64,000 nucleotides of DNA, from the NCBI GenBank assembly GCA_016700175.1, contig CP065003.1, positions 2,552,001 to 2,616,000 of the forward strand, written 5' to 3'. The number at the start of each line of letters is the position of its first letter. Within the stretch, counting starts at the first letter, position 1. The stretch is from Acidobacteriota bacterium. GTDB taxonomy: Bacteria; Acidobacteriota; Blastocatellia; Pyrinomonadales; Pyrinomonadaceae. The position numbers and the translations under genes were made by a program. Positions 25,682 through 34,630 of the stretch are shown piece by piece. The notes under the pieces are model-generated. The model saw only the letters and a list, made by a program, of their open reading frames with translations. It was not told the DNA's origin and ran no database searches.

Positions 25682-26557
25682 TCAAGATTTTTGCCGGTTT
25701 TTTTCCCGAAATGCTTGATAATGCACAAGAAACGCCTCCGGAGCCTCAAAATGAGGGAAATGGCCGATCTTTTCAAGCCCGACGATGTCTCCCTGTTCCG
25801 GGATAAGTTCGCGGAACCGCTCGACCAGGTGCCTTCCGGAAACAGGGTCGTCCAGACCGTTAATGAACCGGAATGGGAAATCGATCGACCTAAGCGCTTC
25901 CAGCCAACGCTCCCTGTGGACGTCGCGTTCGCGCATGTACTGAATCAGCTTGTGCGCGATCTTCTTTCCTCCGTTCGTCCTGAATATCGAAACGAATTCC
26001 TTCAGCTCCGATCTCGTCGGCCTGGTCCGCTTGCCGAAAACCGAGGCCAGGCTCCTTGCGAAGGCGGACTCCGGTATCAGCCTTCCGAACAGAGGTCCGA
26101 TCGGGCCGATCAGGATCTTCTGGGCAAGTATCGGTCGGTGAGTCTCCGGAAAAAGCGCTCCGTTCAGGAAGCATAAACTCGCGATCCTGAAATTTATTCC
26201 CCTTTCGGCGCGCCTGGCCAAGATCTCCTGGATGATCGTGTTCCCGTAGTCGTGGGAGATGACGTGTGTTTCCTCTATCCCGAAATCCTCGAGAACGGCC
26301 TCAAGCAGATCGGCCTGGTCGGCGGTCGTATAGTCCAGGTCCGCAGGCTTGTCCGAGAATCCGTAACCGAGCATATCGAAGGCCAAGAGGCTCGATCCCG
26401 CAGCGAGCCCGTCCCAGACCTTGTGGTAATCAAACGATGAGGTCGGAAATCCGTGGAGACACAAGAGGTTCTCGCCCGACCCTCCGCGAATCGTGAATAC
26501 GCGCCGGCCGGCGATCTCGATGAATTCTCCCTTCCGTTTCCATTCCTCTGCTTTCAT
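25682..26557 (-). CDS. Alpha/beta hydrolase, haloalkane dehalogenase/epoxide hydrolase-like
   Basis: The 291-residue protein has the alpha/beta hydrolase fold: LCLHGFPTSSFDY (oxyanion motif HGFP), nucleophile elbow HVISHDYGNT, and the catalytic histidine in KIGHFPHFEAPEAF. The nucleophile position is aspartate (SHDYG) rather than serine, which places it with haloalkane dehalogenases and epoxide hydrolases rather than esterases. ATG 26557 is chosen; the upstream open frame runs through the antisense of the neighbouring peptidase gene and is a shadow. It is divergent from that gene. Confidence 0.85.
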   Translation of the reverse strand: MKAEEWKRKGEFIEIAGRRVFTIRGGSGENLLCLHGFPTSSFDYHKVWDGLAAGSSLLAFDMLGYGFSDKPADLDYTTADQADLLEAVLEDFGIEETHVISHDYGNTIIQEILARRAERGINFRIASLCFLNGALFPETHRPILAQKILIGPIGPLFGRLIPESAFARSLASVFGKRTRPTRSELKEFVSIFRTNGGKKIAHKLIQYMRERDVHRERWLEALRSIDFPFRFINGLDDPVSGRHLVERFRELIPEQGDIVGLEKIGHFPHFEAPEAFLVHYQAFREKNRQKS

Positions 26558-26644
26558 CGGTTTCTTTCTCCCGCGGCGTTTGAGTGGTAAATTTTTCGAA
26601 ACGAATATATCGTCACGGAACGGCTCGGAAAAGGGGAAACAAGT

Positions 26645-27460
26645 ATGCGCTGGAGACAACAGAGACAGAGCACGAACGTCGAAGACCGCCGGGGGATAGG
26701 CGGAAAGGGGATCGCGATCGGCGGAGGCGGGATCGGTGTGCTTGTGCTGATCATCGCGGTCGTGCTGTGCGGAGGCGATCCGCAGCAGCTGCTTCAGGCG
26801 CTGCCTGAACAAGGCGAGGTCAGGCAGACCGATCGGCGCGGCCCGGCTCCCGATGACGAGAGCAAGCAGTTTACCGCCGCCGTGCTCGGCAGTACTGAAG
26901 ACGTCTGGAACGAGATCTTCCGGCGGAACCGTTTGAATTACAGGGAGCCGACGCTGGTCCTTTTTTCTGGTCAGGTGCGGTCGGCGTGCGGATTCTCGAG
27001 CTCGGCGACAGGGCCCTTCTATTGCCCCGGCGACCAGAAGCTTTATCTCGACACCGATTTCTTCCGCGAGCTGAAAAACGAGTTCCGCTCGCCGGGCGAT
27101 TTCGCGCAGGCGTACGTGATCGCGCACGAGGTCGGGCATCACGTGCAGAATCTGCTCGGAGTGATGGACAAGGTCCAAAGGGCGGGAAACACGAAGGAAC
27201 TGTCGGTACGGCTCGAGCTTCAGGCGGACTGCTTCGCGGGTATTTGGGCGGCGGCGGCGAACAGGAAGGGGCTTGTCGAAGCGGGAGACGTGCAGGAGGC
27301 GATGCGCGCCGCGGCGGCCGTCGGCGACGACGCGATCCAGAGGCGGACAACGGGATATGTCCGTCCGGAAACGTTCACGCACGGCTCTTCGGAAGAACGC
27401 GTCCGCTGGTTCAGGACTGGATTCGAAACGGGCGACGTGGCGAGATGCGATACATTTTAG
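26645..27460 (+). CDS. Neutral zinc metallopeptidase, YpfJ/PF04228 type
   Basis: The 271-residue protein has a single N-terminal membrane helix (about residues 22-42) and an extracytoplasmic domain with the zinc motif HEVGHHVQN near residue 160 and downstream RLELQADCFAGIW, a hallmark of this family. The conserved YREPTLVLFSGQ and YCPGDQKLYLD motifs are present. Family function is uncertain despite the peptidase-like site. Its stop codon TAG is followed at once by GGACTGAG octamers. It is convergent with the next gene. Confidence 0.9.
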   Translation: MRWRQQRQSTNVEDRRGIGGKGIAIGGGGIGVLVLIIAVVLCGGDPQQLLQALPEQGEVRQTDRRGPAPDDESKQFTAAVLGSTEDVWNEIFRRNRLNYREPTLVLFSGQVRSACGFSSSATGPFYCPGDQKLYLDTDFFRELKNEFRSPGDFAQAYVIAHEVGHHVQNLLGVMDKVQRAGNTKELSVRLELQADCFAGIWAAAANRKGLVEAGDVQEAMRAAAAVGDDAIQRRTTGYVRPETFTHGSSEERVRWFRTGFETGDVARCDTF

Positions 27461-27472
27461 GACTGAGTGGAA

Positions 27473-27556
27473 AGGACTGAGGACTGAGATAAGAGTTTGA
27501 CACGAATCTGAGTGGCCGGCACGCTCCTCAGTCCTCAGTCCTCAGTCCTCAGTGAC
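27473..27556. repeat. GGACTGAG octamer foldback between convergent genes
   Basis: Two octamer units (AGGACTGAGGACTGAG, from 27473) face four reversed units (CCTCAGT, 27525-27552). The right arm encodes the last residues and stop codon of the minus-strand gene. Confidence 0.85.
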
Positions 27557-28075
27557 CGGCTCGAACGGTTTCCCGTACAGCTCCTGATATACCCAGCCGA
27601 GGAAACGCACTTCCGCCGTGCAAAGCGATTCGATCCAGCAGCTTGTCAAGTACATCTCCCGCTCGTTCTTCGAAGGCAGTTTCTCCGCCTCCTCAACGTG
27701 CGAGCGGTCCTGGGCGAGGTTGTAGTCCTTCGCCAGATCTTCGTTCAGATGCTTTGCTTCTCCAAGCGCCTGCAGCACGTCCGTGATCCATCGCGCGAGC
27801 TTCTCTTCAGTGTCGTTCGCTGCGACCGCCTGTGAAACCCCGACCGCGAATCTCGATTCCGCGTTATCGAACGGGTAGGTCTGGACGCCGCGCTCGTCGT
27901 CGTGCCGGCTCTTCCACCGAAAAAGCTCCTCGACGTGGGGATGCCGTACGATTGCAACCTTCTGGTCATAATTCAGGAACCACTCCAGGAGATCCGCGAG
28001 CGATACGGGATCGACCTTGCCTGCGCCGTCCGTTTCCAATCCGGGCGGTTCCGTCTGTGCTTTTGTTTCAGCCAT
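27542..28075 (-). CDS. Conserved hypothetical protein, unknown function
   Basis: This 177-residue, mostly helical, acidic soluble protein has no signal peptide or membrane segment. A proline/glutamate-rich N-terminus (about residues 1-25) precedes a compact region with LADLLEWFLNYDQKVAIVRHPHVEELFRW and a second with YLTSCWIESLCTAEVRFLGWVYQELYG. I recognise no family. The C-terminal VTED and the TGA are encoded by the GGACTGAG repeat, so the end of the protein has been rewritten by the repeat. The start lies 11 bases from the asparaginase stop on the same strand, so the two may be co-transcribed. Confidence 0.72.
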   Translation of the reverse strand: MAETKAQTEPPGLETDGAGKVDPVSLADLLEWFLNYDQKVAIVRHPHVEELFRWKSRHDDERGVQTYPFDNAESRFAVGVSQAVAANDTEEKLARWITDVLQALGEAKHLNEDLAKDYNLAQDRSHVEEAEKLPSKNEREMYLTSCWIESLCTAEVRFLGWVYQELYGKPFEPVTED

Positions 28076-28086
28076 AACAAATTCGA

Positions 28087-29103
28087 TCAGATCTCGAGCG
28101 ACTCGATCGCCGCTTCCACACGTCCAACTTCCGTATCTTTCCGGTTCTTAAGCGTTCTCGGCGAAAATTCCCCCAGGACCGCTTCGGCTTCCGGTGTCAT
28201 CACGCCGAGTTTCCGTAGAAGTTCGACCGCGACAGCCGGCCTCGCACGGTCGTCATTCCCGTCTTCGATCTTCAGCGCGATCGCGACCTTCAGTTCCGGT
28301 ATCCCCGCCAGCCATACGCCCTCCGCGCCGACCTTGCAGACGATCCGCCCCGGCAGGGCCTTCATTACCTTCGTGTCGAGCCGGAAACTACCCCCGACGT
28401 ATTCCGGATGATTCATCATCGCGGCGACGATCCTACGCGCGGCATCTACGATCTCCTCGCCGAATTCCTCCGGAGGATCGATCAGGTTCGCGTACGCCCT
28501 GGCCATCGATTCGAGCGGCATCGCGAAATTCGGAGCCGAACACCCATCGATCCCCATACGGAAGTCTCGAACCGCCACGCCGCTGAACAGCGACAAGGCT
28601 TTCGCGATCTCCATCTGCACGGGATTCTCGGGGTCCAGATACGTCGCCGTGTCGGCGCCGATGTGCTTCGCCAAGGCGAGCATCGCGGCGTGCTTGCCCG
28701 AGCAGTTGTTGTGAACCGGCGTCGGCTCCTTGCCCGATCGTATCAGATCGTCCGCCGTGGCTTCGTGAAACGGAGGATGCGGACCGCATCCCAGTTCGGA
28801 TTCCGAAAGACCCGCCTTCGCGAGCATCTCCAAAGCAAGCTCTGTATGAAACGGCTCGCCGGAATGCGAAGCGCACGCGAGCGCGATCTCCTTCTCCGAA
28901 AATCCAAGAGCGTCGGCCGCGCTGCTCGCGATGAAAGGGACCGCCTGGAAGGCCTTGATCGACGAACGCGTGAAGGTCACGATCGACGGATCGCCGATCC
29001 CAGATGCGAATTCGTTGTCGCGAAGCACGACGACGTGCCCTCGGTGGACCGATTCGACGGTCTCGCCGCGTATGACTTTTGCGACTATTGGTGATCCGTT
29101 CAT
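28087..29103 (-). CDS. Asparaginase II family protein (Rhizobium etli type)
   Basis: This 338-residue protein matches the asparaginase II family (PF06089), the type found in Rhizobium etli, unrelated to the classical EcAII fold. Recognisable segments are SVHRGHVVVL near the start, ITFTRSSIKAFQ-like TFTRSSIKAFQAVPF, ACASHSGEPFHTELA, NNCSGKHAAMLALAKH and GIDGCSAPNFAMPL, which contains conserved Ser/Cys/Lys positions of the active site. It hydrolyses asparagine to aspartate and ammonia. Adjacent to recN and the unknown 177-residue protein on the same strand. Confidence 0.9.
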   Translation of the reverse strand: MNGSPIVAKVIRGETVESVHRGHVVVLRDNEFASGIGDPSIVTFTRSSIKAFQAVPFIASSAADALGFSEKEIALACASHSGEPFHTELALEMLAKAGLSESELGCGPHPPFHEATADDLIRSGKEPTPVHNNCSGKHAAMLALAKHIGADTATYLDPENPVQMEIAKALSLFSGVAVRDFRMGIDGCSAPNFAMPLESMARAYANLIDPPEEFGEEIVDAARRIVAAMMNHPEYVGGSFRLDTKVMKALPGRIVCKVGAEGVWLAGIPELKVAIALKIEDGNDDRARPAVAVELLRKLGVMTPEAEAVLGEFSPRTLKNRKDTEVGRVEAAIESLEI

Positions 29104-29121
29104 CGTGGAAGCGGCGCGCGT

Positions 29122-30828
29122 TCAGCGGGCGGCCTTGAGCATTTCCCTGGCGTGTTCTCGGGCGGTGTCCGAAACCTGTTCACCGGCTAGCATTCGGGCG
29201 ATCTCCGCGACCTGTTCGGCGTCGTCGAGCTTGCGTATCGAAACGCGCGTACGCCCGCCGTCCGTCGATTTCTCGACCAGGAAATGCTGATCGGCAAGCG
29301 AGGCGACCTGCGGCTGATGGGTCACGCAGAGCACCTGCTGCTGTTTCGAAAGCTCCTTCAGTTTTCGGCCGACCGCTTCCGCGACGCGGCCGCCGATACC
29401 CGCGTCGACCTCGTCGAACACTGCCGCTTTTCTGCCTTCTTTCAGATTTGCCGCGGTCTTCAGTATGAGCATCAGGCGCGACGCTTCTCCGCCCGAAGCG
29501 ACCTTTGCGAGCGGCTTCGGAGATTCGCCGGGATTGGCGGAAAACAGAAACTCGATCCGGTCAAAGCCGTTCGCCGCCGCCAGATCCCCTTCTTCGTCCG
29601 CTTCGAGCTCCGCTGTATCGGGACGCTCGATCGAAACGACGAAACGCGCTTTTTCCAACGCGACACCCGCCAGGTCCTTCTCGACCGTCTTCTCGAACTT
29701 TGCGGCGAAGGTCTTTCTTTTCTTGTGGAGATCTCCGGCAGATTTCAGGTACGATTCGCGAAGTTCCGACGCTTTCGACCGCAGTTCCCTTTCCCTTTCT
29801 TCGGCTGTCTCGATGTTCGCTAGCCTGCGCTCGGCTTCCTCAAGGTGCGCAAGCACGGTCTCGATACTTCCTCCGTACTTCCGCTTCAGACCTCCGAGCT
29901 CGGCGAGCCGGTCCTCTATCTCTTCAAGCCTTTCGGGAGAGAATTCGAGCGATCCGGCGAAGTCACGGACCGTGAAAGCCAGATCTTCGAGTACGGCCTG
30001 TGCGGTCTCGAGGCTCTCTTCGTACTCGCCGAACCTTGGATCGAATTCTGAAAGCTTCCGTACGCGTTCGCGCACCTTCTCGAGGCTGCCGACGATCGAA
30101 CCGTCGCTCTCGTAGAGCATCGCCTCGGCTTCTTCCGAAAGCTCCGACAGCTTTCCGACGTTGTTAAGCCGCTTCTTCTCTTCTTCCAGACGCTCGTCTT
30201 CGCCTAACGTCGGCTTCGCACGGTTGATCTCGTCCGCCTGGAATCGAAGAATGTCCAGAAGCTGGAGCTTCTCCGCTTCGTCGCTCTTGAGATCCTTCAA
30301 TTCGCGCAATACTTCGGCGAGCTTTCCGAAGCGGTCGGCAGTCTCTCGCCGCTCCTTTTCCAGCCCCGCAGCGGTATCCAGTATCTCCAGGTGGTTCGCG
30401 GGCGAGAAAAGCGTCGTCTGCTCTCCCTGTCCGTGTATGTCCGCGAGGAACGCTCCGATCTTCTTAAGGAATCCCTGCGTTACGAGCTGATCGTTGACGA
30501 AAACCCGGTTCCTGCCCGCGGCGGAAAGCTCGCGGCGCACGATAAGCTCGACAAGATCTCCCGAGCCGTGAACGATCCCGCCTTCGTCCAGCTCTTTCAG
30601 AAGCGCGTCTGAAGGCGCGATCTCGAACACGCCTTCGATCCTCGCGCTGTCCTCGCCTTCTTTTATCAGTTCGGAATACACTCGCTCGCCGGTCAACGCC
30701 GCAAGCGAATCGACGATGATCGATTTTCCGGAACCGGTCTCGCCCGTGAGCAGATTGAGGCCCTCGCCGAACTCGACCGCGAGGTCGTCGATCAATGCAA
30801 AATTCCTGATGTTCAGCAGGGTGAGCAT
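29122..30828 (-). CDS. recN: DNA repair protein RecN
   Basis: RecN is an SMC-like ATPase that aids double-strand break repair. The 568-residue protein has Walker A GETGSGKSII near residue 30, a long central coiled coil (about 155-385), the signature-loop KVASGGEASRLMLILK and Walker B with DEVDAGIGGRVAEAVG, then VTHQPQVASLADQHF. Length and motif order are standard. It lies between the asparaginase gene and an M14 peptidase gene on the same strand. The start codon is ATG. Confidence 0.96.
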   Translation of the reverse strand: MLTLLNIRNFALIDDLAVEFGEGLNLLTGETGSGKSIIVDSLAALTGERVYSELIKEGEDSARIEGVFEIAPSDALLKELDEGGIVHGSGDLVELIVRRELSAAGRNRVFVNDQLVTQGFLKKIGAFLADIHGQGEQTTLFSPANHLEILDTAAGLEKERRETADRFGKLAEVLRELKDLKSDEAEKLQLLDILRFQADEINRAKPTLGEDERLEEEKKRLNNVGKLSELSEEAEAMLYESDGSIVGSLEKVRERVRKLSEFDPRFGEYEESLETAQAVLEDLAFTVRDFAGSLEFSPERLEEIEDRLAELGGLKRKYGGSIETVLAHLEEAERRLANIETAEERERELRSKASELRESYLKSAGDLHKKRKTFAAKFEKTVEKDLAGVALEKARFVVSIERPDTAELEADEEGDLAAANGFDRIEFLFSANPGESPKPLAKVASGGEASRLMLILKTAANLKEGRKAAVFDEVDAGIGGRVAEAVGRKLKELSKQQQVLCVTHQPQVASLADQHFLVEKSTDGGRTRVSIRKLDDAEQVAEIARMLAGEQVSDTAREHAREMLKAAR

Positions 30829-30884
30829 AAGGAACTCGATTGTAAGTCGTGGGCAGGAAAAATTAAACCCGCGGTGCGGACGGG

Positions 30885-32189
30885 TTATTCAAGCGGCTTG
30901 ATCCACTGGCCGAACAGGTAAATGCCGTCCGGCGGGAAGTCCTTTTCCAGGTTCTCGGAGTCCCAGTTCACTTCCCGCGACTTCTTGTAGAACAGAAAAG
31001 AGCCGAGCGTCCCGTTCCGGAGACTGCCTTCTTTCGGGACCACGTAGTAGCCGCTCGCGTCCACCTCCTCAAGGCCCTTTCGGTTCGAAAGATCTCCGAT
31101 CTCGCGGACATAGACGGGCGGGATGAATTGCGCGCGGCGCCGCTCGCGGTTTACGCCTATGTCCGCAATATACGGCTTGCCGGCTTTTCCGGGTATGAGG
31201 ATCTCGGCGTTCCTGATTATCAGGTTGAATATTCGTCCGGAACTGTTCGGCGGAAGCGAGTTGTAGGCTTCCGGATCGGCACCTTCCATACGCCCGTCGA
31301 CCATCGTCCGAAGCGCGGTCAGGAATGCTATGAAGTTAAGCCTGATCAGAAAATCCTCGCCCTTCCCGTGATAACCGCCGGTCTCTATTAGGATCACAGG
31401 CGAGCCCCACGACGAGATGTTGTCCCCGAACGCCTGCGAATTATAGGAGTCGCTGTACTGGGCGATGTGGCCCGGGATGAAATTCTCCAGCGCCCGGACT
31501 ATCTCCGCGCATATGCGCTTGTTTCGCTCGAATCCCGGATAAGTACTGTTGTCGGGTCGGCCGTTGACGGCAAGCAGCGAGATCGTCGCCTGATTGAAGC
31601 TGCGGCCTGCGGTCGTCAGTTCCTGCTGGTTGTGGAGATTGAAGCCGACGTCCGGAAAGAACTCTTCGACGAGCCGTTTCAGTAGCTGTCCCTCAGGCGT
31701 CATCAGCGACCTGGCGTCACGGTTGATGTCGATCCACTGGAGATTCCTGCGCTGAAACACTTCCGCGCCGTCGGGGTTCAGCATCGGCACTGCGCGGATC
31801 GTAAGACGGTTGTGCATTTCGCCGACCCATCCGATCTTCTCGCGGTTCGTTTCGAGGAACGCGAAAAGGTCGATCAGGGCAGGCGTGGCAGTCGGCTCGT
31901 CGCCGTGCATCTGAGACCATAGAAAAACCTTGAACGGACCCTTTCCCCATTCGACCTGGTAGATCTCGCGGCCCCCGTACGAACGTCCGACTTCCTCGAC
32001 CTTCGACCCGAGCTCCTTCAGCTTGCCTAAGTAGACCTTCAGGTCCTCGTGGCGTATGTCTGAAGCGGGTTTGTCGGAGATGTGAGACTCGTCCCAGGCC
32101 TTCGCGAATTCCAAGGGGGTTTGCGCTGCCGTCATAGTCGTCGATACAAGTATAGTCGCGAGGAGCAAAAGCAGGAGAACTGTCCGCAT
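30885..32189 (-). CDS. Secreted M14 family zinc carboxypeptidase
   Basis: The 434-residue protein has a signal peptide (about residues 1-22, ending at AAQ). The M14 zinc ligands are visible: HGDE in LWSQMHGDEPTATPALID, and a later His in NLHNQQELTT. NPDGAEVFQRRN and DINRDA are typical of the substrate pocket. The likely catalytic Glu lies in LIETGGYHGKG. Such enzymes trim C-terminal residues from peptides or cell-wall peptides. It is one of several exported peptidases in the window. Confidence 0.92.
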   Translation of the reverse strand: MRTVLLLLLLATILVSTTMTAAQTPLEFAKAWDESHISDKPASDIRHEDLKVYLGKLKELGSKVEEVGRSYGGREIYQVEWGKGPFKVFLWSQMHGDEPTATPALIDLFAFLETNREKIGWVGEMHNRLTIRAVPMLNPDGAEVFQRRNLQWIDINRDARSLMTPEGQLLKRLVEEFFPDVGFNLHNQQELTTAGRSFNQATISLLAVNGRPDNSTYPGFERNKRICAEIVRALENFIPGHIAQYSDSYNSQAFGDNISSWGSPVILIETGGYHGKGEDFLIRLNFIAFLTALRTMVDGRMEGADPEAYNSLPPNSSGRIFNLIIRNAEILIPGKAGKPYIADIGVNRERRRAQFIPPVYVREIGDLSNRKGLEEVDASGYYVVPKEGSLRNGTLGSFLFYKKSREVNWDSENLEKDFPPDGIYLFGQWIKPLE

Positions 32190-32333
32190 GCGATTAAGAT
32201 AGTTCTAATACCCTGTTTTTTCAATCCGTTAAGAGGTTTGCAGCGTTGGTTGAATTGCGGCTCAGATGCCTCGGACCGGGCGCGTGTGCGAACGCTGTGC
32301 TGCCGCGCGGCGGACATCGCGGACAGTTCCCGA

Positions 32334-32342
32334 TGTTATAAT
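32334..32342 (+). promoter_or_regulatory. Extended -10 promoter of the YkgJ-type gene
   Basis: TGTTATAAT, 32 bases before the start, without a clear -35 box. Confidence 0.55.
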
Positions 32343-32374
32343 CGCGCAAAACAAAACGCACGGGAGAGAACTGG

Positions 32375-33109
32375 ATGGATCAGGAACTTGTACAGATCAC
32401 ACGTGAGAAGACGATTCAGGCCGACAAGCTTCGCTGGACACTCTACGCGATGCACGAAGAGATCTGGCGGAAGCTCGGCATACCCCAGCTCGATTCGGAA
32501 AACCTGCCGCATCGTGTCGAGGAAAACGTTGTGACGCCGGAGTGGATGCCGGTTCCGGACTGTCAGACCTGCGGCGCGTGCTGCGGCGGGTTCGTCGCGG
32601 TTCCTACGGAGCCGGATGACGATGTTCCCGAAGAAGAATGCTGGGAGATCGTCGCGGGCGAAGAAGGCGAGGAGTACGTGGTCGACCGGTACATAAGGCG
32701 GCGCGAAAGCGATCTCGCCTGCAAGCACCTCTGGGGAGGCGTCGGCGGGAAGGTCACCTGCAAGATCTACGACGACAGGCCGAACATGTGCAGGGTCTTC
32801 GAAGCGGGAAGCGACCGCTGCCACGCCCTTCGAAGAGCATTTGGCCTCGAGCCGTATCTGTCGGTCGAGGATATGTTTGCGGCCCGCCAAAGGCTTAAGG
32901 AGCATGTCGAAGCCAAGGGTGCCGAATCCGACAAGATCAAGTCCGTGTCGATCACGCCGGATGAGGCAGGGATGATGAAGGTGGAGGTCGTCACCAAGGG
33001 CGGCGAGTCCAAGCTTGTGCATACTTTCGATCCGGCCGAAGAAACCTGGTACAGGGTTCAGTTCGAAGGCAAGACGCTCGGCGAAGCAGAAAAAATGATC
33101 TTGTCCTGA
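32375..33109 (+). CDS. YkgJ family cysteine-cluster protein
   Basis: This 244-residue protein has the CxxCxxCC cluster of the YkgJ/UPF0153 family in DCQTCGACCGG (near residue 63), with further conserved cysteines in ACKHLWGG, VTCKIYDDRPNMCRVFEAG and DRCHALRR. The family is thought to bind an iron-sulfur or zinc cluster; its function is not established. The N-terminal 60 residues and the C-terminal 90 are helical and beta-strand extensions, longer than usual. GAGAGAACTGG precedes the ATG. The methyltransferase gene follows 45 bases later. Confidence 0.88.
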   Translation: MDQELVQITREKTIQADKLRWTLYAMHEEIWRKLGIPQLDSENLPHRVEENVVTPEWMPVPDCQTCGACCGGFVAVPTEPDDDVPEEECWEIVAGEEGEEYVVDRYIRRRESDLACKHLWGGVGGKVTCKIYDDRPNMCRVFEAGSDRCHALRRAFGLEPYLSVEDMFAARQRLKEHVEAKGAESDKIKSVSITPDEAGMMKVEVVTKGGESKLVHTFDPAEETWYRVQFEGKTLGEAEKMILS

Positions 33110-33154
33110 TCTTCCGGAAGAGACCGTCTATCCACACGAAACGGAGGACAAGCT

Positions 33155-33766
33155 ATGAAGTTATATGAGAATCATGTCCTGCCGCATTTGATCAATTATG
33201 CCTGCGGCCTTCCGGCCATCGAGAAGCAGAGGAAAAAAGTGGTTCCGATGGCGGAGGGGCGGGTACTCGAGATCGGTATGGGGTCCGGACTTAATTTGAA
33301 ATTCTACGACAGGGAGAAGGTCGAATTCGTGTGGGGGCTCGAGCCTTCGAAGGGCATGAGGCGAAAGGCCGGAAAGAACCTGGAGGCTTCGCCGGTCGAG
33401 GTCCGTTGGCTCGATCTTCCCGGCGAAGAGGTCCCTCTCGACGACAAAAGCGCCGACACGGTGATGCTGACGTACTCGCTTTGCACGATCGAGGGGTGGC
33501 TGAAGGCGTTGGGCGAGATGCGTCGGGTTCTCAAGCCCGGCGGAAAACTGATCTTTTGCGAGCACGGAGAGGCGCCTGACGCCGACGTGAGGAAATGGCA
33601 GGAGAGGATCAACCCGGTCTGGAAGAAGATCGCGGGCGGATGCGATCTGAACCGCAAGATCCCGAGATGCATCGAGGAAGGCGGGTTCAGGATCCGCGAT
33701 ATGGAATCGGACTACGTGGACAGTCCTAGATTCGCTTCGTTCGAGTACTGGGGCGTGGCGGACTGA
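33155..33766 (+). CDS. Class I SAM-dependent methyltransferase
   Basis: The 203-residue protein has the Rossmann methyltransferase core: motif I VLEIGMGSGLNLKFYD (near residue 36), motif II acidic loop near GLEPSKGMRRKA, motif IV VMLTYSLCTIEGW, and PGGKLIFCEHG. It belongs with small-molecule methyltransferases of the Methyltransf_11 type, close to METTL7-like proteins; the substrate is unknown. GGAGG precedes the ATG. Confidence 0.9.
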   Translation: MKLYENHVLPHLINYACGLPAIEKQRKKVVPMAEGRVLEIGMGSGLNLKFYDREKVEFVWGLEPSKGMRRKAGKNLEASPVEVRWLDLPGEEVPLDDKSADTVMLTYSLCTIEGWLKALGEMRRVLKPGGKLIFCEHGEAPDADVRKWQERINPVWKKIAGGCDLNRKIPRCIEEGGFRIRDMESDYVDSPRFASFEYWGVAD

Positions 33767-33785
33767 AACAAGCCAGAGTTCAAAG

Positions 33786-33851
33786 TTCAAAGCGGGCGGG
33801 CTGAAGTCTGTTTAGCGGCGGGCTTGCCCGCTTCGATTGTTCAAAGTTCAA
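33786..33851. repeat. GTTCAAAGTTCAA foldback around a GCGGGC hairpin
   Basis: GTTCAAAG units near 33779-33792 and 33839-33850 are in the same orientation. Between them, GCGGGC and GCCCGC segments can pair. It abuts the next start codon. A related TTCAAGGTTCGAAGTTCAA occurs near 57.58 kb. Confidence 0.5.
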
Positions 33852-33852
33852 T

Positions 33853-34353
33853 ATGACGTTTGGAGAAGCATATTGGAAAACAGTGCGATCGACGCGGTTC
33901 CTGTCTATGTCGGCGGCTTTCTTTATCGTTGTGTTCCTGTCCTTGAATCTCGTCGAGAATCTCTCTGATCTGATCTTTAACGTTCCCGGGACCTACACAT
34001 TTTGGAAGGAAACAGCCTTAGGAGCAGCTTTTGCCGGATTTGTAATAGCGGCTTTTCTGGCTCGGTTCCTTCTTCTTGTTTCGAATGACGGAAAAAGCCT
34101 GGTCGGCGCGCAGTTGATGTGGATCGGTTCTTGGGGAGCGCTCGCGGGCTGGGCGTCGGCGACTCAGGCCACTTCAGGTGCAGGGATGTTCTCGGATCCT
34201 AGTGAGTGTATGCACTGCGAAGTTTTTGTCGGTGTCCCGTGGCGCAGCTTTCTGAACCTCCTGCTCGTTCTTTACTTTCTTCTGAGCCCCGTCCGCCAGC
34301 TGGCAAATCCGATGTTCGCGTGGTTTTGGAGACAAGCGGACACCTACGGCTGA
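33853..34353 (+). CDS. Four-helix membrane protein, unknown function
   Basis: The 166-residue product has membrane segments at about residues 18-37, 58-79, 88-108 and 137-153. One loop has SECMHCEVFVGVPWR with a CxxC pair that could bind metal or form a disulfide. No family is recognised. The start is preceded by repeat DNA rather than a clear ribosome site, so the start is provisional. Confidence 0.68.
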   Translation: MTFGEAYWKTVRSTRFLSMSAAFFIVVFLSLNLVENLSDLIFNVPGTYTFWKETALGAAFAGFVIAAFLARFLLLVSNDGKSLVGAQLMWIGSWGALAGWASATQATSGAGMFSDPSECMHCEVFVGVPWRSFLNLLLVLYFLLSPVRQLANPMFAWFWRQADTYG

Positions 34354-34630
34354 TATTCTGCCGGTACGCGACGGACGCAATGCACGGTTCCTTGCCTTCC
34401 GGTTCTTTTGGGGCCGAATTGTCTGTTGAGGAGGCCGGTCGTTTTACGAGGATCCGTTGCTAGAGGCATTTCGCTCCTACGGATTCGACCCGCAGCGTCG
34501 AAATTCGGCGCTAACCAAACGAGTTATCCGTCAGGGGATGTGGATTCCCCGCTCCGCAAAGACAATATGCCCGGTGACCGGAAACCGAATCGCCGATGGG
34601 GCGCCCGTATCTGCGGATGCCCCAAACTCA

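Noticed and set aside
26558..27382. Extended N-terminus of the haloalkane dehalogenase-like gene
   Set aside because: The upstream open frame runs on the opposite strand of the YpfJ-type gene. ATG 26557 begins the conserved fold, so the extension is a shadow.
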